DNA from: UBA6522 sp965204155
Lineage (GTDB): Bacteria > Pseudomonadota > Gammaproteobacteria > Steroidobacterales > Rariloculaceae
DNA: 64,000 nucleotides
NCBI GenBank assembly: GCA_965204155.1
Contig: OZ241971.1
Coordinates: 3,472,001-3,536,000, forward strand
Direction: 5' to 3'
The position numbers were made by a program, and so were the translations under genes. Positions 8,070 through 17,700 of the stretch are shown here, piece after piece (the stretch's first letter is position 1; every line of letters begins with the position of its first letter). A model generated the notes under the pieces. That model saw only the letters and a program-made list of their open reading frames with translations. It had not been told where the DNA came from and did no database searches.

Positions 8070-10952
8070 AACTACAAGGACACGCTCAACCTGCCGCGCA
8101 CGCGATTTCCGATGCGGGGCAACCTCGCGAAGCGGGAACCCGAGATGCTCGAACGTTGGGAGCAGCAGGACATCTACGGGCAGATTCGCGCCGTTTCCAG
8201 GGGGCGGCCGCGTTTCGTGCTGCACGATGGACCGCCGTACGCAAATGGCGACATCCACCTGGGCCACGCCCTCAACCACGTGCTCAAGGACATGATCGTC
8301 AAGTCGCGCACGCTCGCCGGCTATGACGCACCCTATGTGCCCGGCTGGGACTGCCACGGCCTGCCCATCGAGCACCAGGTCGAACGCCGATTCGGCAAGC
8401 TGGGCAACGGGCTCGATGCCCGTGCGTTCCGCAAGGCCTGCCGCGAGTTCGCCGGCGAGCAGGTGGATCGTCAGCGCGAGGATCTCAAGCGCCTGGGCGC
8501 CATCGGCGACTGGGACCGTCCCTACCTGACCATGGACCCGCGTTACGAGGCCGAGCAGCTTCGGGCGTTTGCGAGACTGCTGGAGCGCGGTCTGGTGTTC
8601 CGGGGGTACAAACCCGTGCACTGGTGCCTCAACTGCCGGTCTGCGTTGGCCGAGGCCGAGGTGGAATACAGCGACAAGCGCTCCGACGCCGTGGATGTTC
8701 GTTTTACCGTGGTGGATGCTGACGCGCTCGGCAACGCGCTGGGTGCCGCCGCACCGGATTGTCCAGCATCGATCCCGATCTGGACCACCACATCGTGGAC
8801 CTTGCCGGGCAACCGGGCTGTGGCCTTGAATTCTTCGCTGCAGTATGTCCTGGTGGAGACGGACGTCGGCAAGGGCAGGGAGTGCCTGCTCGTCGCCGAG
8901 GATATGCTCGAGAGCGTGGCGGCACGGTTCGGAATGGGGGAGCGGACCGTGGTGGGTACGGCCCGCGGGGCCGCCTTCGAGGGATTGGAGCTCAGGCATC
9001 CCTTCTACGGCCGCATCGTGCCCGTCGTGCTCGGCGAACACGTCACAACCGAGGCGGGGACGGGCGCCGTGCATACCGCACCGGGGCACGGTCACGAAGA
9101 CTTTGCGATGGGTGTGGAGTACGACTTGCCCCTGGATTGTCCTGTAAACGGCGACGGCAAGTACCTGCCGTCCACACCGCTGTTCGCAGGGCAACACATC
9201 AACAAGGCCGGCGACGGCATTGTCGAGGTACTGCGCGAACGCGGCGCGTTGCTGCACCGCGAACGGGTGAATCACAGCTACCCGCACTGCTGGCGGCATC
9301 GCACACCGGTCATCTTCCGGGCCACGCCGCAATGGTTCATCGGCATGGACCAGGGTGGATTGCGGGCTGAAGCGCTCGAGCAGGCAACCCGTGTGGAATG
9401 GACACCCGATTGGGGCGAGGAACGCATCCGCGGAATGATCAGGGATCGGCCTGACTGGTGCATTTCCCGGCAGAGGACCTGGGGCGTGCCCATCCCGCTG
9501 TTCGTGCACCAGGAAACCGGCGAGATGCATCCGGATTCCGCCGAGTTGGCGCTTCGTGCGGCGGACATCGTGGAACAACACGGAATCGATGCCTGGTTCG
9601 AGCCGAGCCTGCTGGAGGTTCTGGGTGACGATGCCGGAATGTACGAGCCGGTCACCGACGTCATGGACGTGTGGCTCGACTCGGGCTTCAGCCACCACGT
9701 GGTGGGCACGCTCCGGGAGGACGTGTCCATGCCGGCGGACCTGTATCTGGAGGGCTCCGACCAGCACCGCGGCTGGTTCCAGTCCAGCCTGCTGACCTCT
9801 GTGGGCATGTACCGCCGCGCGCCCTACAGGGGCGTGCTCACCCACGGGTTCACGGTGGACGAGCAGGGCCGCAAGATGTCCAAGTCCCTGGGCAACGTCA
9901 TCGATCCGAAACAGGTGTACCGTACGCTGGGAGCCGACATCCTGCGCCTGTGGGTGGCGGCCACGGACTACCGCTCCGAGATGAGCGTCTCCGGGGAAAT
10001 CCTGAAGCGGGTATCGGACGCCTACCGGCGGATGCGCAACACGCAGCGCTTCCTGCTGGGCAATCTGCACGGCTTCGACCCCGGGCGGCACCAGGTGCTG
10101 GACGAACGGATGGTTGCCCTGGACCGATGGGCGCTGGACGGCGCCCGTGCGTTACAGGATGAGGTGGCAAAAGCCTACGAGCGTTACGAGTTTCACCGCA
10201 TTTATCACAAGGTCCACAATTTCTGCGTGGTCGACATGGGCGGCTTCTACCTGGACGTGCTCAAGGACCGGCTCTACACGACACCGGCCGAAGGTGTGCC
10301 GCGCCGATCGGCCCAGACGGCCATGTATCACATCGCCGAGGCCATGGTGCGGTGGCTGGCGCCGATTCTGAGTTTTACGGCGGAGGAGATTTGGGCCGAG
10401 CTTCCGGGGAAACGGGGGGATTCGGTGTTGCTGTCGACCTGGCACGAGATCCCGGAGCCCAGCGTCCCTGGTCCCGGCGTCGCGGGCTCCGGGGTCTCCG
10501 AACCCGACGGAGATGGCGCCGGGGTGGACTGGCCCGCGATCCTGCGGGTTCGCCAGCTTGTAAAGGGGCAACTGGAGGATTTGCGGGCAAAGGGATTCAT
10601 CGGCTCGTCGCTGGATGCCGACGTAGTCATCGACTGCGCGGACCCGCTGGCGGCTACGCTGAAACAATTGGGGGACGAATTGCGTTTCGTTTTCATCACG
10701 TCAAGCGCGAGTGTGAACACTTCGCTGGAGCCTGACCCGTCGAGATTGCCCGCACGGGAATCACCCGATGCGGACGGAACCGTCGGGCCGATGGATGGGA
10801 TCGGGATCAAAATCACGCCCAGCCCGCACGAAAAGTGCTCGCGCTGTTGGCACAAGAGCGCCGATGTGGGGCGGCACGCGGAACACCCGGAACTTTGCGG
10901 CCGTTGCGTGGGCAACGTCGAAGGACCGGGCGAGACCCGGATTTACGCATGA
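8064..10952 (+). CDS. ileS: Isoleucyl-tRNA synthetase
   Basis: Class I aminoacyl-tRNA synthetase charging tRNA-Ile. The HIGH-type motif is GDIHLGHALNHVLKD (residues about 63-77) and the KMSKS loop is DEQGRKMSKSLGNVID. The CP1 editing domain lies between them with TTTSWTLPGNRA. The C-terminal zinc finger is CSRCWHKSADVG followed by CGRCVGN. Full length at 962 residues. A Pro/Gly/Asp-rich linker (around residues 790-820) in the anticodon-binding part looks like a lineage-specific insertion. The stop overlaps the lspA start (ATGA). Confidence 0.97.
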   Translation: MTNYKDTLNLPRTRFPMRGNLAKREPEMLERWEQQDIYGQIRAVSRGRPRFVLHDGPPYANGDIHLGHALNHVLKDMIVKSRTLAGYDAPYVPGWDCHGLPIEHQVERRFGKLGNGLDARAFRKACREFAGEQVDRQREDLKRLGAIGDWDRPYLTMDPRYEAEQLRAFARLLERGLVFRGYKPVHWCLNCRSALAEAEVEYSDKRSDAVDVRFTVVDADALGNALGAAAPDCPASIPIWTTTSWTLPGNRAVALNSSLQYVLVETDVGKGRECLLVAEDMLESVAARFGMGERTVVGTARGAAFEGLELRHPFYGRIVPVVLGEHVTTEAGTGAVHTAPGHGHEDFAMGVEYDLPLDCPVNGDGKYLPSTPLFAGQHINKAGDGIVEVLRERGALLHRERVNHSYPHCWRHRTPVIFRATPQWFIGMDQGGLRAEALEQATRVEWTPDWGEERIRGMIRDRPDWCISRQRTWGVPIPLFVHQETGEMHPDSAELALRAADIVEQHGIDAWFEPSLLEVLGDDAGMYEPVTDVMDVWLDSGFSHHVVGTLREDVSMPADLYLEGSDQHRGWFQSSLLTSVGMYRRAPYRGVLTHGFTVDEQGRKMSKSLGNVIDPKQVYRTLGADILRLWVAATDYRSEMSVSGEILKRVSDAYRRMRNTQRFLLGNLHGFDPGRHQVLDERMVALDRWALDGARALQDEVAKAYERYEFHRIYHKVHNFCVVDMGGFYLDVLKDRLYTTPAEGVPRRSAQTAMYHIAEAMVRWLAPILSFTAEEIWAELPGKRGDSVLLSTWHEIPEPSVPGPGVAGSGVSEPDGDGAGVDWPAILRVRQLVKGQLEDLRAKGFIGSSLDADVVIDCADPLAATLKQLGDELRFVFITSSASVNTSLEPDPSRLPARESPDADGTVGPMDGIGIKITPSPHEKCSRCWHKSADVGRHAEHPELCGRCVGNVEGPGETRIYA

Positions 10953-11467
10953 ATCCATCCGGCGGCGAACGGGCGGAGTCGAGGTTTGGCGCCTGGGCCT
11001 GGTTGTGGCTCACGCTGGCCGTCATCGTGCTGGATCAGTGGACGAAATGGCTGATCACCAGCAACTTCGTCGAATATCAGTCCCTGACGCTTTTGCCGGT
11101 GTTCGATCTGATACGGCTCCATAACGAGGGGGCGGCGTTCAGCTTCCTCAGCAATGCATCGGGGTGGCAGCGCTGGATGTTCACGGCGCTGGGGATCGGC
11201 GTGAGCGCAGGATTGGTGGTCTGGCTGAAGCGCTTGCCGGCTCGCGGACAGAGTCTTCTTGCGGCGGCGCTTGCGTTGATCATCGGGGGCGCGCTGGGCA
11301 ACGTGATCGACCGCGTCCTGCTGGGCCACGTGATCGACTTCATTCATGTCCACTACCGGCAGTGGTATTTCCCGGCGTTCAACGTGGCCGATTCGTCGAT
11401 CACCGTCGGGGCGATACTGCTGATACTGGATAGCGTGCTGAGCGGCCGCCGTGCCGCCGCGAATTGA
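10949..11467 (+). CDS. lspA: Lipoprotein signal peptidase
   Basis: Aspartic protease of the inner membrane that removes signal peptides from diacylglyceryl prolipoproteins. Four membrane helices. Catalytic-region motifs: GGALGNVIDRVLLGHVIDF and FNVADSSITVGA. 172 residues, starting with MNPSGGERAE at the ATG overlapping the ileS stop by four bases, as in many gammaproteobacteria. Downstream, fkpB and ispH, frequent neighbours of lspA, are not present. Confidence 0.96.
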   Translation: MNPSGGERAESRFGAWAWLWLTLAVIVLDQWTKWLITSNFVEYQSLTLLPVFDLIRLHNEGAAFSFLSNASGWQRWMFTALGIGVSAGLVVWLKRLPARGQSLLAAALALIIGGALGNVIDRVLLGHVIDFIHVHYRQWYFPAFNVADSSITVGAILLILDSVLSGRRAAAN

Positions 11468-11530
11468 CGGTCCGGCCTGACGCGGTGACAACGGGCGGCG
11501 AGGGGCAACAAGCGGTGACAAGGGAAGCAA

Positions 11531-12265
11531 GTGGCTAAAACGCTGGACGCGCTCGTGCGGCGGTTCGCCGGAGCATTGCGCGATCTGGCGCCCATCATCA
11601 TCGTTATCGCGTTCTTTCAGATCGCGGTTCTGCAACAACCCTTTCCGAACCTTGCCGGTGTGGCGGTGGGCCTGGTGTGCGTGGTGGCCGGGTTGGCGCT
11701 GTTCGTCCAGGGGCTCGAACTTGGACTGTTCCCGCTTGGCGAGGCCATCGCCCACGCTTTCGTCAACAAGGGCAGCCCAGTGGCGTTGCTGGCATTTGCC
11801 TTCTGCCTCGGCTTCGGAGCCACGGTTGCGGAACCGGCGCTGATCGCCGTCGGCGCCGCAGCCGCCGAGGTGGCGGCCGAGGCGGGCGCGATCCCGGCAA
11901 CGGATGATGCCCGCACGCGCTACGCCCTTGAGCTGAGGATGGTCGTGGCGTGCTCGGTGGGTCTGGCCATCGTGCTGGGCGTGCTGCGCATCCTCAAGGG
12001 CTGGCCGCTTCACCGATTGATCATCGGGGGTTACGCGATAGTGACAGTGATGACGCTGTTTGCGCCGGACGAGATCATCGGCGTGGCCTACGATTCCGGC
12101 GGCGTGACCACCGGCACGATCACCGTGCCCCTCGTGACCGCGCTCGGCGTGGGGTTGGCGTCGTCCATCAAGGGCCGCAACCCCATGCTCGACGGCTTCG
12201 GCCTCATCGCCTTCGCGAGCCTCACGCCCATAATTTTCGTGCTCGCCTACGGGATGGTGGCGTGA
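11531..12265 (+). CDS. DUF1538 membrane protein, first copy
   Basis: 244-residue polytopic inner-membrane protein of the DUF1538 family, function not established. Seen: seven or so hydrophobic segments; a GFGATVAEPALIAVG motif near residue 97; and a Gly/Thr-rich IGVAYDSGGVTTGTITVPLV motif near residue 180, followed by GFGLIAFASLTPIIF. The paired motifs resemble re-entrant or ion-binding loops of transporters, which is inference. Its stop overlaps the start of a second DUF1538 gene by one base. A P-II-like and a CBS protein follow, suggesting a regulated transport unit. Confidence 0.8.
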   Translation: MAKTLDALVRRFAGALRDLAPIIIVIAFFQIAVLQQPFPNLAGVAVGLVCVVAGLALFVQGLELGLFPLGEAIAHAFVNKGSPVALLAFAFCLGFGATVAEPALIAVGAAAAEVAAEAGAIPATDDARTRYALELRMVVACSVGLAIVLGVLRILKGWPLHRLIIGGYAIVTVMTLFAPDEIIGVAYDSGGVTTGTITVPLVTALGVGLASSIKGRNPMLDGFGLIAFASLTPIIFVLAYGMVA

Positions 12266-13056
12266 TGGAATTCGTGCTGACGCTAGTTCAGACGAGTGTA
12301 TCCACGTCCTTTGACGTGGCGCCGATCATCGCGATCCTGGTCCTGTTTCAGGTGGCGGTGTTGCGCCGCAAAATCCCGAACCTGAAGCGCATTGTCATGG
12401 GTTTCGTCTTTGTGCTGCTGGGGCTGTCCTTGTTTTTGGTCGGTCTGGAAGAGGCGCTGTTCCCGATCGGGGAGACCATGGTGACACAACTCACCGCCGC
12501 CGCAGTTGTCGATCCTGCGGCAACGGGCGTCCAGTGGGACGACTACATGCTCGTGTACGCCTTTGCCTTCGCCATCGGTTTCGCCACCACCGTGGCCGAA
12601 CCCTCGCTAATTGCGGTTGCGCTCAAGGCAGAGGAGGTCTCCGGCGGTACGGTGGGCGCGCAGGGCCTGCGCTTTGCCGTGGCGCTGGGGGTCGCTGTGG
12701 GTGTGGCACTGGGGTGTTTCCGAATCGTCACCGGCACGCCGCTGCCCTGGTACATCGTGGGCGCCTACGCCGTGGTCATCGTGCAGACGTTTCGTTCCCG
12801 CCGCACCATCATCCCGCTGGCATACGACAGCGGGGGCGTCACTACGTCCACGGTGACCGTCCCGGTCCTGGCGGCGCTGGGCCTGGGGCTCGCGGCCTCG
12901 GTCCCCGGGCGCAGTCCGCTGATCGACGGATTCGGCCTGATCGCCTTTGCCAGCGCCTTTCCCATCATGTCCGTACTCGGGTACGCCATGGTCGTACCAC
13001 TGATATCGCGCCTGCGCGGCGCCAACACGGGCCTCAGAAGGAGTTCCCAGTCATGA
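12265..13056 (+). CDS. DUF1538 membrane protein, second copy
   Basis: 263 residues, homologous to the preceding gene: GFATTVAEPSLIAVALKAEE and LAYDSGGVTTSTVTVPVLAA align with its two motifs, and the C-terminus GFGLIAFASAFPIMSVLGYA matches. In some relatives both halves could act as a heterodimer or be fused; here they are separate genes in translational coupling. The 3' end overlaps the P-II-like gene by four bases (ATGA). Function unknown; probably an integral membrane transporter half. Confidence 0.8.
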   Translation: MEFVLTLVQTSVSTSFDVAPIIAILVLFQVAVLRRKIPNLKRIVMGFVFVLLGLSLFLVGLEEALFPIGETMVTQLTAAAVVDPAATGVQWDDYMLVYAFAFAIGFATTVAEPSLIAVALKAEEVSGGTVGAQGLRFAVALGVAVGVALGCFRIVTGTPLPWYIVGAYAVVIVQTFRSRRTIIPLAYDSGGVTTSTVTVPVLAALGLGLAASVPGRSPLIDGFGLIAFASAFPIMSVLGYAMVVPLISRLRGANTGLRRSSQS

Positions 13057-13403
13057 GAATGAAGCTCATCGTCGTCCTTGCTCCGGACGACAAGACCGAT
13101 ACCATCATCGATGCCGCAAGGGAGGGCGGCGCCACCGGCGCCACCGTCATTACCAGCGTGCGCGGCGAGGGCCTCAAGCCGGAGAAGACCTTTCTCGGAC
13201 TGGAGATCACCTCCAAGAGAGACTTGCTGCTGTTTCTGGTGGTGGAGGAACGATCGCAGGAGATTCTGGAGCGTATTCGGGATGTCGGCCGTTTCGACGA
13301 AGAGCCCGGGGCCGGGGTGGCGTTCCAGATTGCCATCGAGGATGTGGTGGGTCTTACCACGCAACTACCGACCATGCTGAAAGAGGTGGAAAAAGAACTA
13401 TGA
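13053..13403 (+). CDS. P-II-like regulatory protein
   Basis: 116 residues with a GlnB-like ferredoxin fold: MKLIVVLAPDDKTDTIIDAA, then a short T-loop region GEGLKPEKTFLGLEI, then LLLFLVVEERSQEILERI. The canonical GlnB T-loop with its uridylylated Tyr is absent, and a C-terminal piece IEDVVGLTTQLPTMLKEVEK replaces the usual B-loop/C-loop end. It is therefore a P-II-like protein rather than GlnB/GlnK. As in amtB-glnK pairs, co-transcription with membrane proteins suggests it binds and gates them in response to a small ligand (inference). Confidence 0.78.
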   Translation: MRMKLIVVLAPDDKTDTIIDAAREGGATGATVITSVRGEGLKPEKTFLGLEITSKRDLLLFLVVEERSQEILERIRDVGRFDEEPGAGVAFQIAIEDVVGLTTQLPTMLKEVEKEL

Positions 13404-13801
13404 CCTACAAGCGAAAAATTCACGTCAGCGAAGTGATGGTAAGCGACTTGCAATCCATCGATGGGCTCGCAACCGTTGCCGACGCCGTAGCAATCATGCA
13501 GGAACACTCGATCAGTTCACTGGTGGTTGAGCGCCGAAATGAGGACGATGAGGCGGGCCTCATCGACGTAGTCGCCATCGCGCGGGAGGTGATCGCCAAA
13601 AACCGCGCGCCGGATCGGGTCCACGTCTACGAAGTTATGACCAAGCCCGTCGTCACGATCCCCTCCACCATGCTGGTGCGCTATGCCGCGCGGCACCTGG
13701 TTACCCTGGGGCTGTCGCGGGCGTTGGTGGCAGATGCGGAGAGAAACGTGATTGGAATGGTGACGTTGCGGGATCTGGTGATTGCGCGGATTACCGCATA
13801 G
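13400..13801 (+). CDS. CBS-domain pair protein
   Basis: 133 residues with two CBS motifs: VSEVMVSDLQSIDGLATVAD with ISSLVVERR, then VYEVMTKPVVTIPSTMLVRY ending GMVTLRDLVIARIT. CBS pairs bind adenine nucleotides and usually sense energy state or ionic strength. Start overlaps the P-II-like stop (ATGA), so it is the fourth gene of the DUF1538 unit. Together with the P-II-like protein this gives two putative nucleotide sensors attached to one membrane system. Confidence 0.85.
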   Translation: MTYKRKIHVSEVMVSDLQSIDGLATVADAVAIMQEHSISSLVVERRNEDDEAGLIDVVAIAREVIAKNRAPDRVHVYEVMTKPVVTIPSTMLVRYAARHLVTLGLSRALVADAERNVIGMVTLRDLVIARITA

Positions 13802-13843
13802 CAGAAAAGGGGCTTCGTTGAGGCACTGCGCGCGGCGGCAAGG

Positions 13844-14158
13844 CTAGAGCGACGCCAGGCGATCGAATGTGTCGGGGTATTTTTTCACCATGAGAATCAG
13901 GGCCGCAGCCGAGTCGGGCGGTCTGGACCTGCCCTGCTCCCAGCGTTCGACGGTGCGCACCGGCACGCGAATCATGTGGGCAAACACGGCCCTTGAGACG
14001 TCCAGACGGTTTCGAATGTCGCGGATGGTCTCCGGTGTGAGTTCCGGGAGCGGTTGGGGCTCCACCCGCGCCGTTCGAAGCGTGAGCTTGCCGGCACGGT
14101 GCCTCCGAACCTCCCGAAGGCCTTCCAGGACCTCGCTGGCGATATTTCGTTCAGTCAT
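13844..14158 (-). CDS. HigA-type antitoxin, XRE family, apparently orphan
   Basis: 104-residue DNA-binding protein. The N-terminal part is MTERNIASEVLEGLREVRRH; the C-terminal helix-turn-helix spans about residues 55-85 with DVSRAVFAHMIRVPVRTVER and WEQGRSRPP. This is the layout of antitoxins paired with RelE/HigB toxins encoded immediately upstream. Here the toxin position holds only a 21-codon vestige whose stop overlaps the antitoxin start (ATGA). The ATG at 14158 is chosen over an in-frame codon at 14191 for that reason. Likely still an autoregulator. Confidence 0.8.
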   Translation of the reverse strand: MTERNIASEVLEGLREVRRHRAGKLTLRTARVEPQPLPELTPETIRDIRNRLDVSRAVFAHMIRVPVRTVERWEQGRSRPPDSAAALILMVKKYPDTFDRLASL

Positions 14159-14220
14159 TGCGGATTTCCTCCACCGCACTGCGCCACGCACGTGAATATC
14201 GACGTCTCAACGAAGATCAC
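14155..14220 (-). pseudogene. Vestige of RelE/HigB-type toxin
   Basis: A GTG at 14220 opens a frame reading VIFVETSIFTC and stopping after 21 codons. IFVET.IFT matches the first residues typical of HigB/RelE-like toxins, and the gene end overlaps the antitoxin start exactly as in intact pairs. About 80 residues of the toxin would be missing through an internal deletion. The fragment is short, so this is tentative. Confidence 0.42.
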
Positions 14221-14280
14221 GTTGCTTCACTATACGCTATCCGCGTACCCTGGTGAAGTCGGCGCAGCCGGGCAGGGTTG

Positions 14281-14763
14281 CTACCAGCAGATGCCATCGG
14301 GGTCGGGGAAGGCGCTGCGCTGGCCGGCGGCATTGATAGTAAATCTTGCGCACGCATCGTCCTGGCTCATGTCGACGTCATTCAGACCGCCGCCTGGGGT
14401 TGGTACAGCGATGGCCTGATAGGTGACGCTATCGGCGATGGGGACGCTCAGCGTATAGACGGCGTTTTCGCTGACACCGGTGGCGAATCCCAGCAACGCC
14501 AGGTCGTCGGTATAGGTGTTGTTCTGCAGGTAGTGGCGTTCCTGGTTCGCAGCCAACCGCAGCAACGCTGTCTTGGCTTCGGTGCGTTGGGCGCGAATGA
14601 CATATTGCCGGTAGGTGGGGACGGCGACGGCGCTGAGGATGCCGACGATCACGAGTACGACCATTAGTTCGATCAGGGTAAACCCGATAGCCTGGGCAAT
14701 CGGCTTGGATCTCGTATGCGCGGTGGCGGCTGGGGGCAAAAGGCAGTGAGGCGTCATTTCCAT
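14281..14763 (-). CDS. pilE: Type IV pilin PilE-like
   Basis: Type IV pilin-like prepilin of about 160 residues. The cleavage site and hydrophobic helix are GFTLIELMVVLVIVGILSAV with Glu5, followed by PTYRQYVIRAQRTEAKTALL, a PilE hallmark. A Cys pair near the C-terminus (DDACARF and GICW) gives the D-region loop. The leader before the Gly is unusually long (about 27 residues) for class IVa, which normally has 6-10; no better start was seen. Last gene of the minor-pilin operon, just downstream of pilY1. Confidence 0.87.
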   Translation of the reverse strand: MEMTPHCLLPPAATAHTRSKPIAQAIGFTLIELMVVLVIVGILSAVAVPTYRQYVIRAQRTEAKTALLRLAANQERHYLQNNTYTDDLALLGFATGVSENAVYTLSVPIADSVTYQAIAVPTPGGGLNDVDMSQDDACARFTINAAGQRSAFPDPDGICW

Positions 14764-14768
14764 GTTCA

Positions 14769-17700
14769 CTAACGGGTCTCCTGCCGCCAGTAGGTGCGGA
14801 CCGGGGCGTTATCGAAGTCGGTCGGGAGGCAATGCAACCCGATGCACACCAGCGGCGGTGGTGCGCATTCGGGGCCGACGCATTCGGGATCGTCGGGGGG
14901 AGGAAACAGGAACACGGCTTCGCCAGGAATAGATCCGGGTACGTCGACGGATCGATCTTCTTCAGTGGGTTGGGTGTCCTCGCCCAGGCGGTTGAGGTTG
15001 CGGACGGGATCGGCGTTGAAGAGATTAACGACGTAGAGTCGGTTGGTACCGATTTGCGGCTGGCAATTGTCAAGGTTGCCTTGCGCTCCGGCCGCGGGGG
15101 TGAAGGTCGTGAAGAAAACCTGGTTGTTGAAGGTTCGGCTCTCTGCCAGGACCTTTTCTCCGCGCCAGCCGCCGTCGTTGAGTGCGAGCTGCCACCCCGG
15201 GCTGCCGAACGGGATGGACTCGCGCAGGTTGTCGGTGATATCGACCAGGTCGGCGGCAGTGATCGGCGTCATGGCTTGATACTCGCTCTGTGTGAGCGAC
15301 TCAAAGACCGCATGGTCGCGCAAGGCGAAAAAGCGGTCATGGGTGGCGAGGCTGTTGGGACGCGCGCGATGTCCTGAGCCGATACCGATGTGGATGAATC
15401 GCTGCGTGCCGATTCCCGCCAGGGCTACGTCCGGGGCGTAGTAGAAGCGGCGCGACTCGGCCGCTGAGGGTGCAGTGTCCGGCGCACCGCCGAGACGGGC
15501 GATCACACCGCCGGCGATCAGGCTGGCAGCCGGCCGGCCGTTGAATACGTCGAAGCGCCAGACCTGACCGCCCATGTCGGCCGCGTAGAACCGGTCCGCG
15601 AATCCGTCGATGTCCAGGTCGATGACCCGCACATCGGCGGGAACGGAATACTGCATGTCGTTGGTTTCGAAATCCGAGCCGGTCGGAGCAGCGTGCCAGA
15701 GGAGGCTGCCGTCGAGGGCATCGACGATGTAGAGGGCGTTGCCCTGTACATCGGTACTGCCCTCAATCCTGTCCTGGGTCGGGTCGTAGCCGCCGCCGAA
15801 AATCAGTACCAGGGACTGAGCATTTTGCCCGGCCCCCTGGATTCGGACACGCGCTGCCACGGGCGTGGACCAGGTCTGTCCCAGGCCGGGCAGTGCGGTA
15901 GCGTCGAGCCGCCACAGTACTTGCGGGGAGTCGGGCCGGGTGACATCCAGCCCGTAGTACGAGCTTCCGCCGCGACGCATGCCGAAGAACAGGTACACGC
16001 GTTCGCCCTCCAGCGGCTCGATGACGCCGCCACTATCGGCCTGGACGTGGGTGCGGATCGTCCCGTCGATGCCGTAATGCTTGTCGGGGGTCGCCTCGTT
16101 GGCATGGAGGACCAACTGGTCCTCAAGGAATTCCGGAGGAATGAACGCCCAGTGCTCGGCGCCGGTTGGCGCGTCGATCGCGTGGAGGAACCCGTCGTTC
16201 GTGGCGGCATAGACAACCTGATCCGTCGGATCGGGGTTGCCGACCGTACCGCCGTAGGTAACTGCCACCGGTTTGCCGTGGAGCGGGTCCCCCATGCGCG
16301 ACGACCGTTCGCCAGGCCGCCGGGTGCGTGCGGTGAGAGAACCGCGAATGAAGTCGATGACTTCATCTCGCGTAGGATCGCCCGGGTCGCCGATACCCAG
16401 CAACGCCTCGTCGATCAGACTGTTGGAGCGTTGCAGCGCATTGTCGGGATGGGTAAGCAGGGGCTCGCCCAGGTACGTATAGACTTGGCGCGACGCCGGA
16501 TCGGGAATCTGCTCCGCTGCACCGCCCAGGGTCACGTCCTCGCCGTCGGCCCCGGTGGACCAGAAGCTGCGGGAATCGGAAACGAACCACCCGCTTCCAG
16601 GGTCGATGGCGGGCTGGTTCCGGGCATCCAGGATTGCCCCATCGGAACCGCGCAACCGGTACTTCCTGATGTTGCCCGGCCAGTGTGCGTTGGCAGTGGG
16701 GCGAAACACCGCCAGGTACAGTTCATCGCCGTTGCGCAGCCGGTTGAAGCGATCCACCGGCACGGTCATCGCGGCAAAGGCAGTCTGCGTTTCCAGAATC
16801 GACGTGACCGCGTTGGTCAGCGCGGCCTGCAGGGACGCTCGTTCCGCCGTGGTGAAATAGGAGCCGCCGCCTCGTACCGCGGTGGCTTGAAGCAGCGGAT
16901 CGTCAGCGGTGAAGCCGACCACGTAGGTGATCACGTTCTGCTTGCCGGGACTGGACGCATCCAGATCCGCCGCGAACAGGTACGCCGCCATGTCGTCCAG
17001 GCAGGTGCCGTCGCCGGTCCCGTCGCAAGCCGAACCCACCGCATCGGAAAAGCCGGGCAGGGCCGCGATCCTGGCGTCAGCATCCACATCCTGGGTGGGG
17101 ACGCCGTCGGTCAGCAGCACGATGAAGTTCTTCTGGCACCCCAGCCGAATCGGTGAGGCGTAGCGGACGCCGCCGCCGTTCGGGTCGCGGGACTGGACCA
17201 CGGAAACTTGCGATCCGTGCCCGTCGCCGTAATCCACGTCACGGCCCGCAAAGTATTGCCCGGCCTCGTACAGCGTTTCGGCGAGCGGCGACCCGCCAAC
17301 CGCCGTCAGCCCGCTGGCGGTGTCGATCAGCGTAGCCCGGGCGGTGTCGATGCCTTCGATCGCGTGCAGGACCGATCCGCCCTGGTCGAAATTGGTCGCC
17401 ATCAGGCCGACGTTGACGCCTTCGACCTGCGTGAGCAGGCTCTTGGCAACCTCCTGCAACACAAGATGGCGAGTTCCCGGAACCGGACGCGGGCCGTGGT
17501 ACCAATTGAGGTAGTTGGCGTCGTAGACCGTGTACCGCCGGTCCGCCGGTCTCTGGCCCCAGGCAATTTCGTCGCGCGGATCGGTGCTCCAGGGAGAACT
17601 GGCGTCGCCGTTGCGGGCGAAGACGGCGAGGGGGTCGGTGCCGTCGCCGTGGCTTCCGCCGTCGTCTTCGCACTCCACCGGCAAGCTCTTGTCCTGTTCG

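Noticed and set aside
7089..10091. 1000-codon open frame antisense to ribF and ileS
   Set aside because: Its strand and reading register mirror high-GC third positions of ileS and ribF; the protein is Arg/His/Gly-rich with no domain.
13053..13403. Classical GlnB/GlnK
   Set aside because: The conserved T-loop tyrosine region and standard C-terminus are missing, so only a P-II-like label is supported.
15693..17156. 487-codon plus-strand frame inside pilY1
   Set aside because: Opposite strand of a full-length PilY1 with VWA and propeller motifs.
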